Assembly (NCBI RefSeq): GCF_004339745.1
Contig: NZ_SMGP01000004.1
Coordinates: 248,001 to 312,000 of the forward strand
Source of the DNA: Paraburkholderia sp. BL9I2N2
GTDB taxonomy: Bacteria; Pseudomonadota; Gammaproteobacteria; Burkholderiales; Burkholderiaceae
DNA: 64,000 nt
Direction: 5' to 3'
Positions 19,042 through 27,990 of the stretch are shown here, piece by piece. The position numbers and the translations under genes are program-made. Below the pieces are notes generated by a model, which was not told the DNA's origin, did no database searches, and saw only the letters and a list, made by a program, of their open reading frames with translations. How positions within the stretch are numbered: the first letter of the stretch is position 1; each line of letters begins with the position of its first letter.

Positions 19042-19080
19042 CAGCCACCGCTTCGTGCCACCCGACAAGCGAGAACCTTT

Positions 19081-20550
19081 ATGCCGACCCTCGACGATGG
19101 CGTGCTGTATGGGCTAGGCATCCTGGTTCTCGATTTCCTCGCCTGGCGGTTCATGAGCCGTAAAACGGACAAGGGGCGTCTCGCGCTGCGTGCGCTGATG
19201 TTCGGCTTGTCGACTTACGTGCTGTTCAGTTACGGCATGAATCCGCTGCGCGCGGCGCCGTGGCCGGACGAGCCGTTGCGCCATCTGCTCGCGCAATTGC
19301 TGGAGGTGGTGTGGTGGTTGCAAGGGGCGCGGCTCGTGACGATCGTGCTGGATCGCACCGTGCTGCCGGAGACCTGGCACGAGGAGCGCCTGTTTCAGGA
19401 CGTGCTCGGCGCGCTGGTGTTTCTGGCGGCTGCGGTAGGTGCGATTGCCTTTGTGCTGGAACTGCCGGTGCGCGGCCTGCTCGCGACCTCGGGTGCGCTC
19501 GCGATCGTGCTCGGTCTCGCGATCCAGAGCACGCTCAACGACGTGTTTTCGGGCGTGGTGCTCAACGCAACGGAGCCTTTTGCGATCGGCGACTGGGTCA
19601 CCATCGGCGAGGTCGAAGGCAAGGTGGTGGAGACCAACTGGCGCGCGACCAGCCTGCTCAACGGTCAGGGCAATATCGTCGTGATTCCCAACAGCGTGGC
19701 GGCGCGCACGAATATCGTCAACGCCAACCAGCCTTCGCATACGCACGGCATCAGCGTGCTGCTGCCGGTCAAGCCGTCGATCCGGCCCGCTACCGTGTTG
19801 CAGGCGCTCGCCAACGCCGCCGCCAGTTCGGAGAACGTGCTCGCGGATCCGAAGCCGGTCGTCAGCGTGCGGCGGGCGACCAATGACGCGATCGAATACG
19901 AGATCGTCTGCTACGTCGATGCGCTCGGCAAGAAGACCGAGGTGCGCAACGAACTGTTCGATCTCGCGCACAGGCATCTGTTATCGCGCGGCGTGGTGCT
20001 GCGTTCGTTGTCCGTGCCCGAACCCGCGGTCGACGCCGCGGATGAAAAGCAGCGCCTGCTGCGCAACGTGCTCATCTTCCAGACGCTCGACGACGGTGGG
20101 ATCGCGGAGTTGGCCGCGCAACTGACATGCCACGAGTTCGACATCGACGAGACCATCTACAGCGCCGCCGATGAAAGCAGCCACGCGCTGCACATTCTGG
20201 CGCGCGGCGTGGCGAAAGTGAGCGTGCCGAAGGACAGCGGCGAGGTCGAATTGCGCCGGCTCGCGCCGGGGGACTCCATCGGTCAGTCGGGCATCCTCGC
20301 CGGCGTTAGAACTGGCGTGGTCGTTCATGCGATGACGCACGCCACGGTGTTCCAGCTCGACAAGGCCGCGTTGACGCCGATTCTCGCGCGGCGTCCCGAA
20401 GTGGCGCGCGAGATGTGCCGGCTGCTGTCCGAACACCATGAAACGGAGAAGCTGATGCTGGCGTCGACGGACGACGCCGACCCAAGCTCCGGCGGTCTAC
20501 TGCAATGGATTCGCGACGGCGTTCGGCGCATTCATGAACTCACGTTGTGA
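19081..20550 (+). CDS. MscS-type mechanosensitive channel with C-terminal cyclic-nucleotide-binding domain
   Basis: 489 residues. Several N-terminal membrane helices (about residues 5-20, 40-55, 65-85, 100-120 and the pore helix around 130-150). Then the MscS beta domain (FSGVVLNATEPFAIGDWVTIGEVEGKV over about residues 156-185, and IVVIPNSVAARTNIVN). The C-terminal ~130 residues form a cNMP-binding fold (ALHILARGVAKVSV...LAPGDSIGQSGILAG). This is the ligand-modulated MscS subclass. It sits within a catabolic-looking cluster, so it might sense or release an osmolyte or intermediate. Confidence 0.9.
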   Translation: MPTLDDGVLYGLGILVLDFLAWRFMSRKTDKGRLALRALMFGLSTYVLFSYGMNPLRAAPWPDEPLRHLLAQLLEVVWWLQGARLVTIVLDRTVLPETWHEERLFQDVLGALVFLAAAVGAIAFVLELPVRGLLATSGALAIVLGLAIQSTLNDVFSGVVLNATEPFAIGDWVTIGEVEGKVVETNWRATSLLNGQGNIVVIPNSVAARTNIVNANQPSHTHGISVLLPVKPSIRPATVLQALANAAASSENVLADPKPVVSVRRATNDAIEYEIVCYVDALGKKTEVRNELFDLAHRHLLSRGVVLRSLSVPEPAVDAADEKQRLLRNVLIFQTLDDGGIAELAAQLTCHEFDIDETIYSAADESSHALHILARGVAKVSVPKDSGEVELRRLAPGDSIGQSGILAGVRTGVVVHAMTHATVFQLDKAALTPILARRPEVAREMCRLLSEHHETEKLMLASTDDADPSSGGLLQWIRDGVRRIHELTL

Positions 20551-20689
20551 GCGCAGCGAGACGCGCCGCATCGATTCAGTCTTTTTAAGGATTCGCCAAA
20601 GTCTTTATGAGGTTAATTCGGTACGCTGCATTGATCGGCCGGTCGGCGATGCGCACCCGCGGCGGCGTGCCGGATAGGGAGAAGATGAC

Positions 20690-21331
20690 ATGAAGAAGAA
20701 CATTGCGGGAGTCGGCATTCCCGACAGTCCGATGGCGCGGGCGGCAACCGATCAGATTCGGGCCGCGGAGTCCAGCTTGATGTTTCATCACGCGCTCAGG
20801 GCGTTTCTGTTCGGCGCGCTGACCGGCTCTCGCGACAAGCTGACGTTCGACCCGGAGTTGCTGTACCTGAGCGCGTTGTTTCACAACGTCGGTTTGAATG
20901 TGCAACACCGGCGCTCTCCGCATCGCTACGAGGTGGACAGCGCGAATGAGGCGCGCGACTTCATGCTGCAGTACGGCGCCGCCGCCGGCGCGATCGACGA
21001 GGTCTGGGCGGCGATCGCGTTGCACACCACGCCGGGCATTCCCGAGCATTTGTCGCCGCTCGTCGCGCTGGTGAGCGCGGGCGTGCAGATGGATATTCGC
21101 GGTGCCCGTTATGACGAATTCACCGCGCAGCAGCGCGATGAGATCGTGCAGGCCTGTCCGCGCGAATCCGGCTTCAAGAAGAAGATCCTCGAAGCCTACG
21201 CGCGCGGCATGGAGCATCGTCCCGAGACGACGTTCGGCACCGTGAATGCCGACGTGCTGGACCGGTGGGACCCGAACTATCGCCGGCTGAATTTCTGCGG
21301 GCTGGTGCTGGGTTCCGACTGGGCGAATTGA
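20690..21331 (+). CDS. HD-domain-like protein (cyanamide-hydratase-like branch) with altered HD motif
   Basis: 213 residues. The fold signature of HD phosphohydrolase-type proteins is clear: FHHALRAFLFG (first His), ELLYLSALFHNVGLN, RYEVDSANEARDFML, WAAIALHTTPGI, and GVQMDI (last Asp). The central metal dyad reads His65-Asn66 instead of His-Asp (codon AAC at 20885-20887). That may weaken metal binding or mark a divergent activity. The closest pattern I recognise is the cyanamide hydratase/allophanate-linked HD group, which fits the amidohydrolase and isochorismatase neighbours. Confidence 0.82.
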   Translation: MKKNIAGVGIPDSPMARAATDQIRAAESSLMFHHALRAFLFGALTGSRDKLTFDPELLYLSALFHNVGLNVQHRRSPHRYEVDSANEARDFMLQYGAAAGAIDEVWAAIALHTTPGIPEHLSPLVALVSAGVQMDIRGARYDEFTAQQRDEIVQACPRESGFKKKILEAYARGMEHRPETTFGTVNADVLDRWDPNYRRLNFCGLVLGSDWAN

Positions 21332-21430
21332 CGCGGTTCGCCGCATATGACGACTGGCTCGCCGTGTGTCGGACGCCGCCTGGAAACGGGCCACGCGAAC
21401 GCCGCAAGCGGGCATCGAAAGGAAATCAGA

Positions 21431-21682
21431 ATGGGCTACATCATTTCATTGGGCGTTGGCTTCGGCATTGGACTTCTCTACTGGCTGCTCAAGGTGCAGT
21501 CGCCTGCGCCGCCACTGATCGCGCTCGCCGGCCTGCTTGGGATGGTGCTGGGCGAGCACGCGATACCGGTCGTCAAGGCGCAGTTTTTCGCGCAGACGGC
21601 CACGGTTCAGGTCGCCGACTCGCAGCAGAGCACCTCGGCGCAAAAGCCGGCCACGCCCGGCGCGACAAAAGAGGGCGGCTGA
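21431..21682 (+). CDS. XapX-domain small membrane protein
   Basis: 83 residues. Two hydrophobic segments (about 4-20 and 28-48) flank the short hallmark KVQSPAPPLIALAGLLGMVLGE of XapX proteins, given here as a region at residues 21-42. A polar Gln/Ala/Thr tail follows. ATG 21431 has a GAAAGGAAA ribosome region. XapX proteins are of unknown function and usually sit in exactly this type of catabolic cluster. Confidence 0.88.
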   Translation: MGYIISLGVGFGIGLLYWLLKVQSPAPPLIALAGLLGMVLGEHAIPVVKAQFFAQTATVQVADSQQSTSAQKPATPGATKEGG

Positions 21683-21730
21683 TCCAGCAAGCCGTCCGTT
21701 CAGATCTTGCTAACACCATCGGGTAATCAC

Positions 21731-22678
21731 ATGTTCACTTCGCTTCAACGCTTTCGTCCCATCGCGGCTTTCTGCGCTGCCGTGTTGATCGGCCTCGCGC
21801 CGGTGTCGTCCGCTTTCGCCGATAACGGCCCGCCGGAAGTCTCGAACAAGACCGCGCTCGCGGCGCGCATGCCCGACGTCTCGGTCGGCGCGCAGTACGA
21901 CACGACACACGTGTATGTCGCCTCGGCGGATCTCGACGCGTTCGTCACCAGCTTTCTCGCCACGTTCGGCGGCAAGGCATCGCCGCGCGCGGTGTTCACT
22001 GTGACGCCGACGCCGAGCAAGACCGCGTCGCAATACGTGCAGACGCCGGTCGGCATGCTGTCGGTGTTCGGCTTCGAAACGCCGATTCCCTATCCGTTCG
22101 GCAACGAGCGGACCGGCTACCTGGTCACCAACATCGACCAGGCGGTGAAGGCGGCGCGCGCGGCGGGCGCCGACGTGCTGGTCGATAGCTTCGACGATCC
22201 GATCGGCAAGGACGCGATCATCCAGTGGCCGGGCGGCCTGACGATGCAGCTCTATTGGCACACCAAGGCGCCGAACTACGCGCCGCTGCACAGCGTGCCG
22301 GATAACCGCGTCTATGTATCGCGTTATGAAGCCAACAACTTCGTGCGCCGCTGGCTGCATTTTTCGCATGGCAAGGTCGTGTCGGATAACCCGCGCGCGG
22401 ATGCCGGCGTGATCGGCCGGCCTGGCGAGACGATTCGCGAGATCCGGATCAATTCGGGCTTCGGCCGCATGGTGGTGTTCGTCACGGACGGCAAGCTGCC
22501 GTTCCCGTTCGGACGTGAAACGACCGGCTATGCCGTCGACGATCTGACGCAGACTCTCGAGCGCGCGCAAGCGGCCGGCGCGAAGGTGCTGTCGCAGCCG
22601 TATAGCGGCGAAGCAGGCAAGAGCGCCGTGCTCGAATTCCCGGGTGGGTATATCGCCGAAGTGCACGATGTCCAGTAA
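21731..22678 (+). CDS. Exported glyoxalase/VOC-superfamily protein with two VOC modules
   Basis: 315 residues. Sec signal peptide (IAAFCAAVLIGLAPVSSAFA) followed by two repeated VOC halves. They begin at about VGAQYDTTHVYVASADLDAFV and at YVSRYEANNFVRRWLHF, and both contain a GYLVTNID/GYAVDDLTQ-type second segment, so the protein arose by internal duplication. Export of a VOC protein to the periplasm is uncommon. Its stop codon overlaps the next gene's start by 11 bases. Enzyme or binding role unknown. Confidence 0.83.
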   Translation: MFTSLQRFRPIAAFCAAVLIGLAPVSSAFADNGPPEVSNKTALAARMPDVSVGAQYDTTHVYVASADLDAFVTSFLATFGGKASPRAVFTVTPTPSKTASQYVQTPVGMLSVFGFETPIPYPFGNERTGYLVTNIDQAVKAARAAGADVLVDSFDDPIGKDAIIQWPGGLTMQLYWHTKAPNYAPLHSVPDNRVYVSRYEANNFVRRWLHFSHGKVVSDNPRADAGVIGRPGETIREIRINSGFGRMVVFVTDGKLPFPFGRETTGYAVDDLTQTLERAQAAGAKVLSQPYSGEAGKSAVLEFPGGYIAEVHDVQ

Positions 22679-24182
22679 AGCAGGCCTCATCCAGAACTTG
22701 CAGGCGTTGCGGCGGCGTTCGGCGCTGGGCGCCGCCCGTGCGCTGTTGATCAGCACGGGACTGGCGGCCGCGCTGCCGGCGTCGGCGGCGGATACCGCGC
22801 TCGGCGGCGCAGAGCAAACCAGCACGACCGGCACGCCCAGCAGCACGGCGGCGGCCGCAAACACTTCATGCGCGCGGCCGGTTGTCATGTTCAATCGCTG
22901 GCAGGAAAACTGGTCGGCACTCGCCAATCCGTGCGTGCCGAAGAAGCCCTTCGATTCGCTGAAATACATTCCGCTGTTCGGCAATCCCGACGCGTATATC
23001 TCGCTCGGCATGGTGCTGCGCGAGCGGCTCGAAATGAACGACGCGCCGCTCTTCGGCCTTGGTTCGGGCCGCGACGACACGTACGTGCTGCAACGTCTTG
23101 AAGTCCATGCGGATGTGCGCCTCGGCCCGCACGTGCAGATCTTCACGCAGTTCGAGGATGCACGTCCGTTCGGCAAGGACAACGTCTCGCCGGTCGACAA
23201 GAATCCGCTCGACTTGCGCCAGGCGTTCGTCGCCATCACCGAGCCGCTCGGACCCGGCACCTTCAAGTTTCGTGTCGGCCGGCAGGAGATGGCGTTCGAC
23301 TTGCAGCGGTTCATCTCCGTGCGTGACGGCCCGAACGTGCGCCAGGCCTTCGACGCCATCTGGGCCGATTATGAAACCGGGCCGTGGCGCTGGATCGCTT
23401 ATGCGACGCAGCCGGTGCAGTACCGCGACAACTCGGATTTCGACGACGTCTCCAATCGCGACCTGACGTTCAGCGGCGTGCGGGTGGAGCGCAAGGCCGT
23501 CGGTCCGGGTGATCTCTCCGCCTATTACTCCCGCTACAACCGCAGCAATGCGCGCTTTCTCGACGCCACCGGCGACGAACATCGCGACGTGTTCGACGCG
23601 CGTTACGCGGGCTCCGTCAATCACATCGACTGGGACGCGGAGGCGATGTATCAGTGGGGCCATGTCGGCAGCAAGACGATCGGCGCATGGGCGGTGGGCA
23701 CGCTTGCCGGCTACACGCTGGCTTCGCTGCCGTGGACCCCGCGTCTCGGCTTGCAAGTGGATGCGGCCTCAGGCGACACGCATCCAGGAGACAGCCGCAT
23801 CGGCACCTTCAATCCGCTGTTTCCGAACGGCTACTACTTCGCGCTCGCCGGTTATACGGGCTACTCGAACGTGATTCACGTCAAGCCGTCGCTCATCGTC
23901 AAACCGAACAGCAAGCTGTCGCTGCTCGCGGGCGTGGGGCTGCAATGGCGCGAGACCACCGCCGACGCGGTGTATCAACAAGGCTCGGCGGTCGTGCCGG
24001 GAACCGCCGGACACGGCAGCCGCTGGACCGGTTTCTACACGCAGTTGCGCGCCGACTATGCGGTCACCGCGAATCTCGCCGCCGCTCTCGAAGCCGTGCA
24101 TTTCCAGGTCGGTCCGTCGCTGCGCGACCTGGGTGCGCGCAATTCCGACTATGTAGGCGCCGAACTCAAGTTCGGCTGGTAA
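22668..24182 (+). CDS. Outer-membrane beta-barrel, alginate-export (AlgE-like) family porin
   Basis: 504 residues. Hydrophobic export signal ending ALPASAA, then a barrel starting YISLGMVLRERLEMND. Many amphipathic strands follow (FKFRVGRQEMAFD, LSAYYSRYN), and the C-terminus is an aromatic residue (AELKFGW), as needed for BAM insertion. The family includes AlgE and relatives that export alginate or import aromatics and other solutes. The start overlaps the VOC gene stop, so both exported proteins are translationally coupled and probably act on the same solute. Confidence 0.86.
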   Translation: MSSKAGLIQNLQALRRRSALGAARALLISTGLAAALPASAADTALGGAEQTSTTGTPSSTAAAANTSCARPVVMFNRWQENWSALANPCVPKKPFDSLKYIPLFGNPDAYISLGMVLRERLEMNDAPLFGLGSGRDDTYVLQRLEVHADVRLGPHVQIFTQFEDARPFGKDNVSPVDKNPLDLRQAFVAITEPLGPGTFKFRVGRQEMAFDLQRFISVRDGPNVRQAFDAIWADYETGPWRWIAYATQPVQYRDNSDFDDVSNRDLTFSGVRVERKAVGPGDLSAYYSRYNRSNARFLDATGDEHRDVFDARYAGSVNHIDWDAEAMYQWGHVGSKTIGAWAVGTLAGYTLASLPWTPRLGLQVDAASGDTHPGDSRIGTFNPLFPNGYYFALAGYTGYSNVIHVKPSLIVKPNSKLSLLAGVGLQWRETTADAVYQQGSAVVPGTAGHGSRWTGFYTQLRADYAVTANLAAALEAVHFQVGPSLRDLGARNSDYVGAELKFGW

Positions 24183-24264
24183 CGCCGTATCGGCACCACG
24201 TCGTGAGCGAGGCGTGTCGGAAGAGGGATCCGGTTCTACCCGCAAACACTTCGGGAGCAGCATC

Positions 24265-24777
24265 ATGCATATCGACACCCCCTTGAAGCAACGCACCGAG
24301 ACGGCTCAGCACGAGACGCGCGATCGTCGTGAAGCGTACTGCCAGGTCAGCGAGAACGCGGCGATGCCGGACGACGGCCGGGCGCCAGTGTGGAACCACG
24401 TGATCAACCGGCTGTTGGCGGACTATTGCAATGAGACCGATGGTGAAGCCTATCTGAAGGCGCGGGCGAAACGCGTCGCCGCCGCGCACGCGCCGTCGCG
24501 GCATATCCAGATCGAAGTGCTCGAGCGTCTGTCGGATACGTCGATTGCCGTGCTCTGGCAGGATGCGACCCGTTGCCAATATGTCGACCAGGTGTGGATC
24601 TGCTGCCGCGCGCGCAGCAAGGGACGCTGCGCTTTGAGCGGCGCGACGATTCGCCGTGACGATGCGATCTACAAGCCGAGAGTACGCAGCGCGATCCCGG
24701 CCAATGCCGACGCCATGATTCTGGCTTCCGTTATCGCGTGCATGCCGTCCACTCTCATGTCAGGCGACTCGCGCTAG
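24265..24777 (+). CDS. DUF3331 domain protein
   Basis: 170 residues. It carries the Burkholderia-type DUF3331 pattern: VLWQDATRCQYVDQVW, then a Cys/Arg-rich CRARSKGRCALSGATIRRDDAIYKPR around residues 115-145. The four spaced Cys/basic residues suggest a small zinc- or nucleic-acid-binding fold, but no function is known. ATG 24265 follows GGGAGCAG. Located between the porin gene and a large regulator gene. Confidence 0.8.
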   Translation: MHIDTPLKQRTETAQHETRDRREAYCQVSENAAMPDDGRAPVWNHVINRLLADYCNETDGEAYLKARAKRVAAAHAPSRHIQIEVLERLSDTSIAVLWQDATRCQYVDQVWICCRARSKGRCALSGATIRRDDAIYKPRVRSAIPANADAMILASVIACMPSTLMSGDSR

Positions 24778-24947
24778 ACCGCGCGATCCGCAGCCGGCAG
24801 CCGCTTGCTCAGTACAAAAAATTTGAACGATAGGATCAGTTTTTTCCGCGCATGCGTACTCGCGGTTGATCTAGACTCCGGGGACGCTTCGCTGAGCAGT
24901 CAGTCCTCAGCGGTTCCTCATCCCGCTGTGTCTTGGATACTCAGGCA

Positions 24948-27900
24948 ATGACCCGCATTGGCCCGCTTCAGGTGGACCTCGCCAGCCGAGAGCTGTTGCT
25001 CGACGGACAGCCTGTGCGCATCGGCACCCGTGCATTCGACATACTCGCCGTGCTGATCGCCGCGAACGGCGCGCTGGTGTCGAAGGACGCCCTGCTCGAA
25101 CAGGTATGGCCGGACACCATCGTTGAAGAGAACAATCTTCAGGTGCATATGTCCGCCTTGCGCAAGGTGCTGGGCGAGAGCCGCAACCTGATACAGACCG
25201 TGTCGGGAAGAGGCTACCGGCTGGTATCCAGAGAGGCTTGCACGGAACAGCCGGGCAACGCCGTTCGCGACAACGCGCCCGATACCTCCGAACCAGTCCC
25301 GTCTGTTCGCAACGTCCCCAACAATCTGCCTGCCAATAGCTCGTCGCTGATCGGCCGGGATCAGGCCATCAGCGACGTTGCGCAGGCGCTCGCTTCAACG
25401 CGCCATGTCACGCTCGTCGGTTCCGGCGGGATCGGCAAGACCCGTTTGGCCATCGAGATCGCGCGCAGCTCGCTGGCGCACTTTCCGGAAGGCGTCTATC
25501 TGGTGCCGCTGGCGTCCGCCGTCGACGCAAATAGCGTGCTTGCCATGTTCGCCAACAGCGTCGGCGTGAGCGCGGCGAGCGGGCCGCTCACGCTGGCGCG
25601 CGTCAGCAAGGAACTCGGCGAACGGCGCGTGCTGTTCGTACTGGATAACTGCGAGCACGTGCTTTGCCCCGCCGCCGAGCTGGCCGAAGCGTTATTGAAC
25701 GTGAGTCCGGCCATCCGGATTCTCGCGACCAGCCGCGAGCCGCTGCGTGTCGTGGACGAGCACCTGTACTGGGTGGCGTCACTCGACGTGCCCGCTCGCG
25801 ACGATGAGAGCCAGCATGTTTTGCAACGCAGCGCCGTGCAGTTGTTCCTGTCACGCGCCCGCGCGATCGACGCGCGCTTTTCGTTCGACGACCGAAGCAT
25901 TCATCTGACCGGCACCGTGTGCCGCCGGCTGGATGGCATTCCGTTGGCCATCGAACTGGCGGCGGCGCGCGCCGCGATACTCGGCATCGAGACACTCGCC
26001 GACCATCTCGACGACCGCTTCAACATGCTGACGGGCGGCAATCGCACGGCGCTGCCGCGCCACCAGACCTTGAAGGCGACGCTCGACTGGAGTCACGCCT
26101 TGCTCGACGACACCGAGCGCACGACGTTGCGCCGGCTCGGCGTTTTTGTGAACAGCTTCACGATCGATTCGGCGATCGCCATGGTGAGTGACGACGGCTT
26201 GCGTGAGTCCGGCGTGATCGCGGCGCTATCGGGACTCGTCGAAAAATCGCTGGTCGTGATGCACGCGGAGCGCGGCAAGGCAAGCTACCGGCTGCTGGAA
26301 ACCACGCGTGCCTACGCGATGCAAAAGCTCGACGACAACGGCGAGCGGCGCCTCGTCACGCTCAGGCATGCACGTTATTTCGCGGACCTGGTCGCATTCG
26401 ATTCGCCGAGCAATGCGCGTGAAGCACATGAAGCTCATGACACAAACGCCGCGGGCGCCGGCCCGGAGCATTGGCGCCACCACATGCGCGAGCAACTCGA
26501 CGATTTGCGAGCCGCGTTGGCCTGGGCGTTATCACCGAAAGGTGACGCTGCGCTGGGCGAAACGCTGGCGGTGAAGTTCGTGTCGCTGCTTTATGAACTC
26601 TCGCTGGTCGACGAATGCTGCGTGTGGGCAAGGCGCGCTCTTGACACCGTGGACGCGATGCATCAGGGTGCGCGCTCGCCGCGCCATTTGCGCTTGCGCA
26701 TGCAGCTGCTCGCCGCGCTCGGTGCGGCGCTCGTCCATGTGAACGGACCGAACCGGGAAACGCTCGGCACCTGGGCCGAGGTGCTGGCACTCGCGATCGC
26801 GTCGGGCGATCAGACCTTCGAAGCGCGCGCGTTGTGGGGCATGTGGAACGCGAGCCAGTCGGCCGGTGCGGCGCGCAATGCGCTGGCGTTCGCACGGCGC
26901 TTCGCGTCGCTCGCCGCGCAGACGGGCGACACCGCCAACGGCATTCTCGCTCATCGCTTGCTCGGCATTGCCTCGCACTACGTGGGCGATCAGCAAGAGG
27001 CGCGTGCCTCGCTCGATCAGTTCTTGCAGCACACCGGCCGCTTGCAATATCGGCTGCCGCTCGGACAATCCATCGATCAGGGCGTGGTCGGCCGCGCGAC
27101 GTTTGCCCGCCTGCTCGGCTTGCAGGGCGCGCGCGATCAGGCGCTCAGAGTCGCCGAGGCATGCGTTGCGCAAGCATGCCGGCAGGAACAGGCGATGGTC
27201 ACGTGCTACGTGCTGGTCGAGGCGGAAATTCCGCTGGCGCTGCTGGCGGGCCGGCGAAAGCGGGCGGCTCAGGCCATCGCGCTGTTGCGGGACGTGTCGG
27301 CGCGTGCCGGGCTGCGGGTGGCGCATGCGTGCTGCCGCTGTTTCGACGAATACCTGCATTCGCTGGACGACACCAGTGCGCAGCGTGTGCGTAGCTTCCG
27401 CGCCGCGCTGGGCGATCTCCAGGCGCTCGAATATGCCGCGCCGCGCGCCATGCTTGCCGCGCAATACAGTCTCGCGCTCGGCCGTGCCGGACAGCGGGAG
27501 AAGGGCATCGCCGCCGTGGCCGACGCGCTCGCGCAGGGCGATGAGACCGGCGACCAGTGGTATGCCGCCGAACTCAGACGCGTGCATGCCGAATTGCTGC
27601 TGATGGAGTACGCCGGCCAGTCACCGTTCGGCGATGCGGCGACGCATGCACAGGCGAGTCTCACCGCGGCAATGGAGGAATCGTTGGCACAGGGTTGCCG
27701 CTCGTTGCAACTGCGGGCCGCGACCAGTCTCGGGCGGCTTTGGCATGCGCAAGGCCGAAGCGTCGAGGCGGTGCAACTGGTGAAGTCAGCCTGCGCGAGA
27801 CTCACGGAAGGCCGCGACTGGGACGACTTCAAGGCCGCTAAAGACTTGCTGCGTGTCGCGACTGAAGCGTGCGCGCCGGTCGGTACTTCCGCCGGCGGCG

Positions 27901-27983
27901 ATACGCGGATGGACACGAATGCGCATGCCACTGCAGCACCGTTCGACGACCCGCCGCCGGACGAGATCAGCGAAGCCTGCTAG
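24948..27983 (+). CDS. Large transcriptional regulator: winged-helix DNA-binding domain plus AAA/NB-ARC-like ATPase and TPR-like C-terminus
   Basis: 1011 residues. The N-terminal OmpR/PhoB-type winged helix (about residues 1-95; VSGRGYRLVSRE at its end) has no receiver domain. It is followed by a P-loop ATPase (VGSGGIGKTRLAIEIA, Walker B VLFVLDNCEHVL, ATSREPLRV sensor), then about 500 residues of helical repeats. This is the SARP/STAND-like architecture in which a ligand and ATP control oligomerisation. A paralogue of the same design lies in the hrp island (32383-35547). The ATG at 24948 is preferred to a TTG at 24933. Targets unknown; it may control the upstream porin/VOC cluster. Confidence 0.85.
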   Translation: MTRIGPLQVDLASRELLLDGQPVRIGTRAFDILAVLIAANGALVSKDALLEQVWPDTIVEENNLQVHMSALRKVLGESRNLIQTVSGRGYRLVSREACTEQPGNAVRDNAPDTSEPVPSVRNVPNNLPANSSSLIGRDQAISDVAQALASTRHVTLVGSGGIGKTRLAIEIARSSLAHFPEGVYLVPLASAVDANSVLAMFANSVGVSAASGPLTLARVSKELGERRVLFVLDNCEHVLCPAAELAEALLNVSPAIRILATSREPLRVVDEHLYWVASLDVPARDDESQHVLQRSAVQLFLSRARAIDARFSFDDRSIHLTGTVCRRLDGIPLAIELAAARAAILGIETLADHLDDRFNMLTGGNRTALPRHQTLKATLDWSHALLDDTERTTLRRLGVFVNSFTIDSAIAMVSDDGLRESGVIAALSGLVEKSLVVMHAERGKASYRLLETTRAYAMQKLDDNGERRLVTLRHARYFADLVAFDSPSNAREAHEAHDTNAAGAGPEHWRHHMREQLDDLRAALAWALSPKGDAALGETLAVKFVSLLYELSLVDECCVWARRALDTVDAMHQGARSPRHLRLRMQLLAALGAALVHVNGPNRETLGTWAEVLALAIASGDQTFEARALWGMWNASQSAGAARNALAFARRFASLAAQTGDTANGILAHRLLGIASHYVGDQQEARASLDQFLQHTGRLQYRLPLGQSIDQGVVGRATFARLLGLQGARDQALRVAEACVAQACRQEQAMVTCYVLVEAEIPLALLAGRRKRAAQAIALLRDVSARAGLRVAHACCRCFDEYLHSLDDTSAQRVRSFRAALGDLQALEYAAPRAMLAAQYSLALGRAGQREKGIAAVADALAQGDETGDQWYAAELRRVHAELLLMEYAGQSPFGDAATHAQASLTAAMEESLAQGCRSLQLRAATSLGRLWHAQGRSVEAVQLVKSACARLTEGRDWDDFKAAKDLLRVATEACAPVGTSAGGDTRMDTNAHATAAPFDDPPPDEISEAC

Positions 27984-27990
27984 TCGAACC

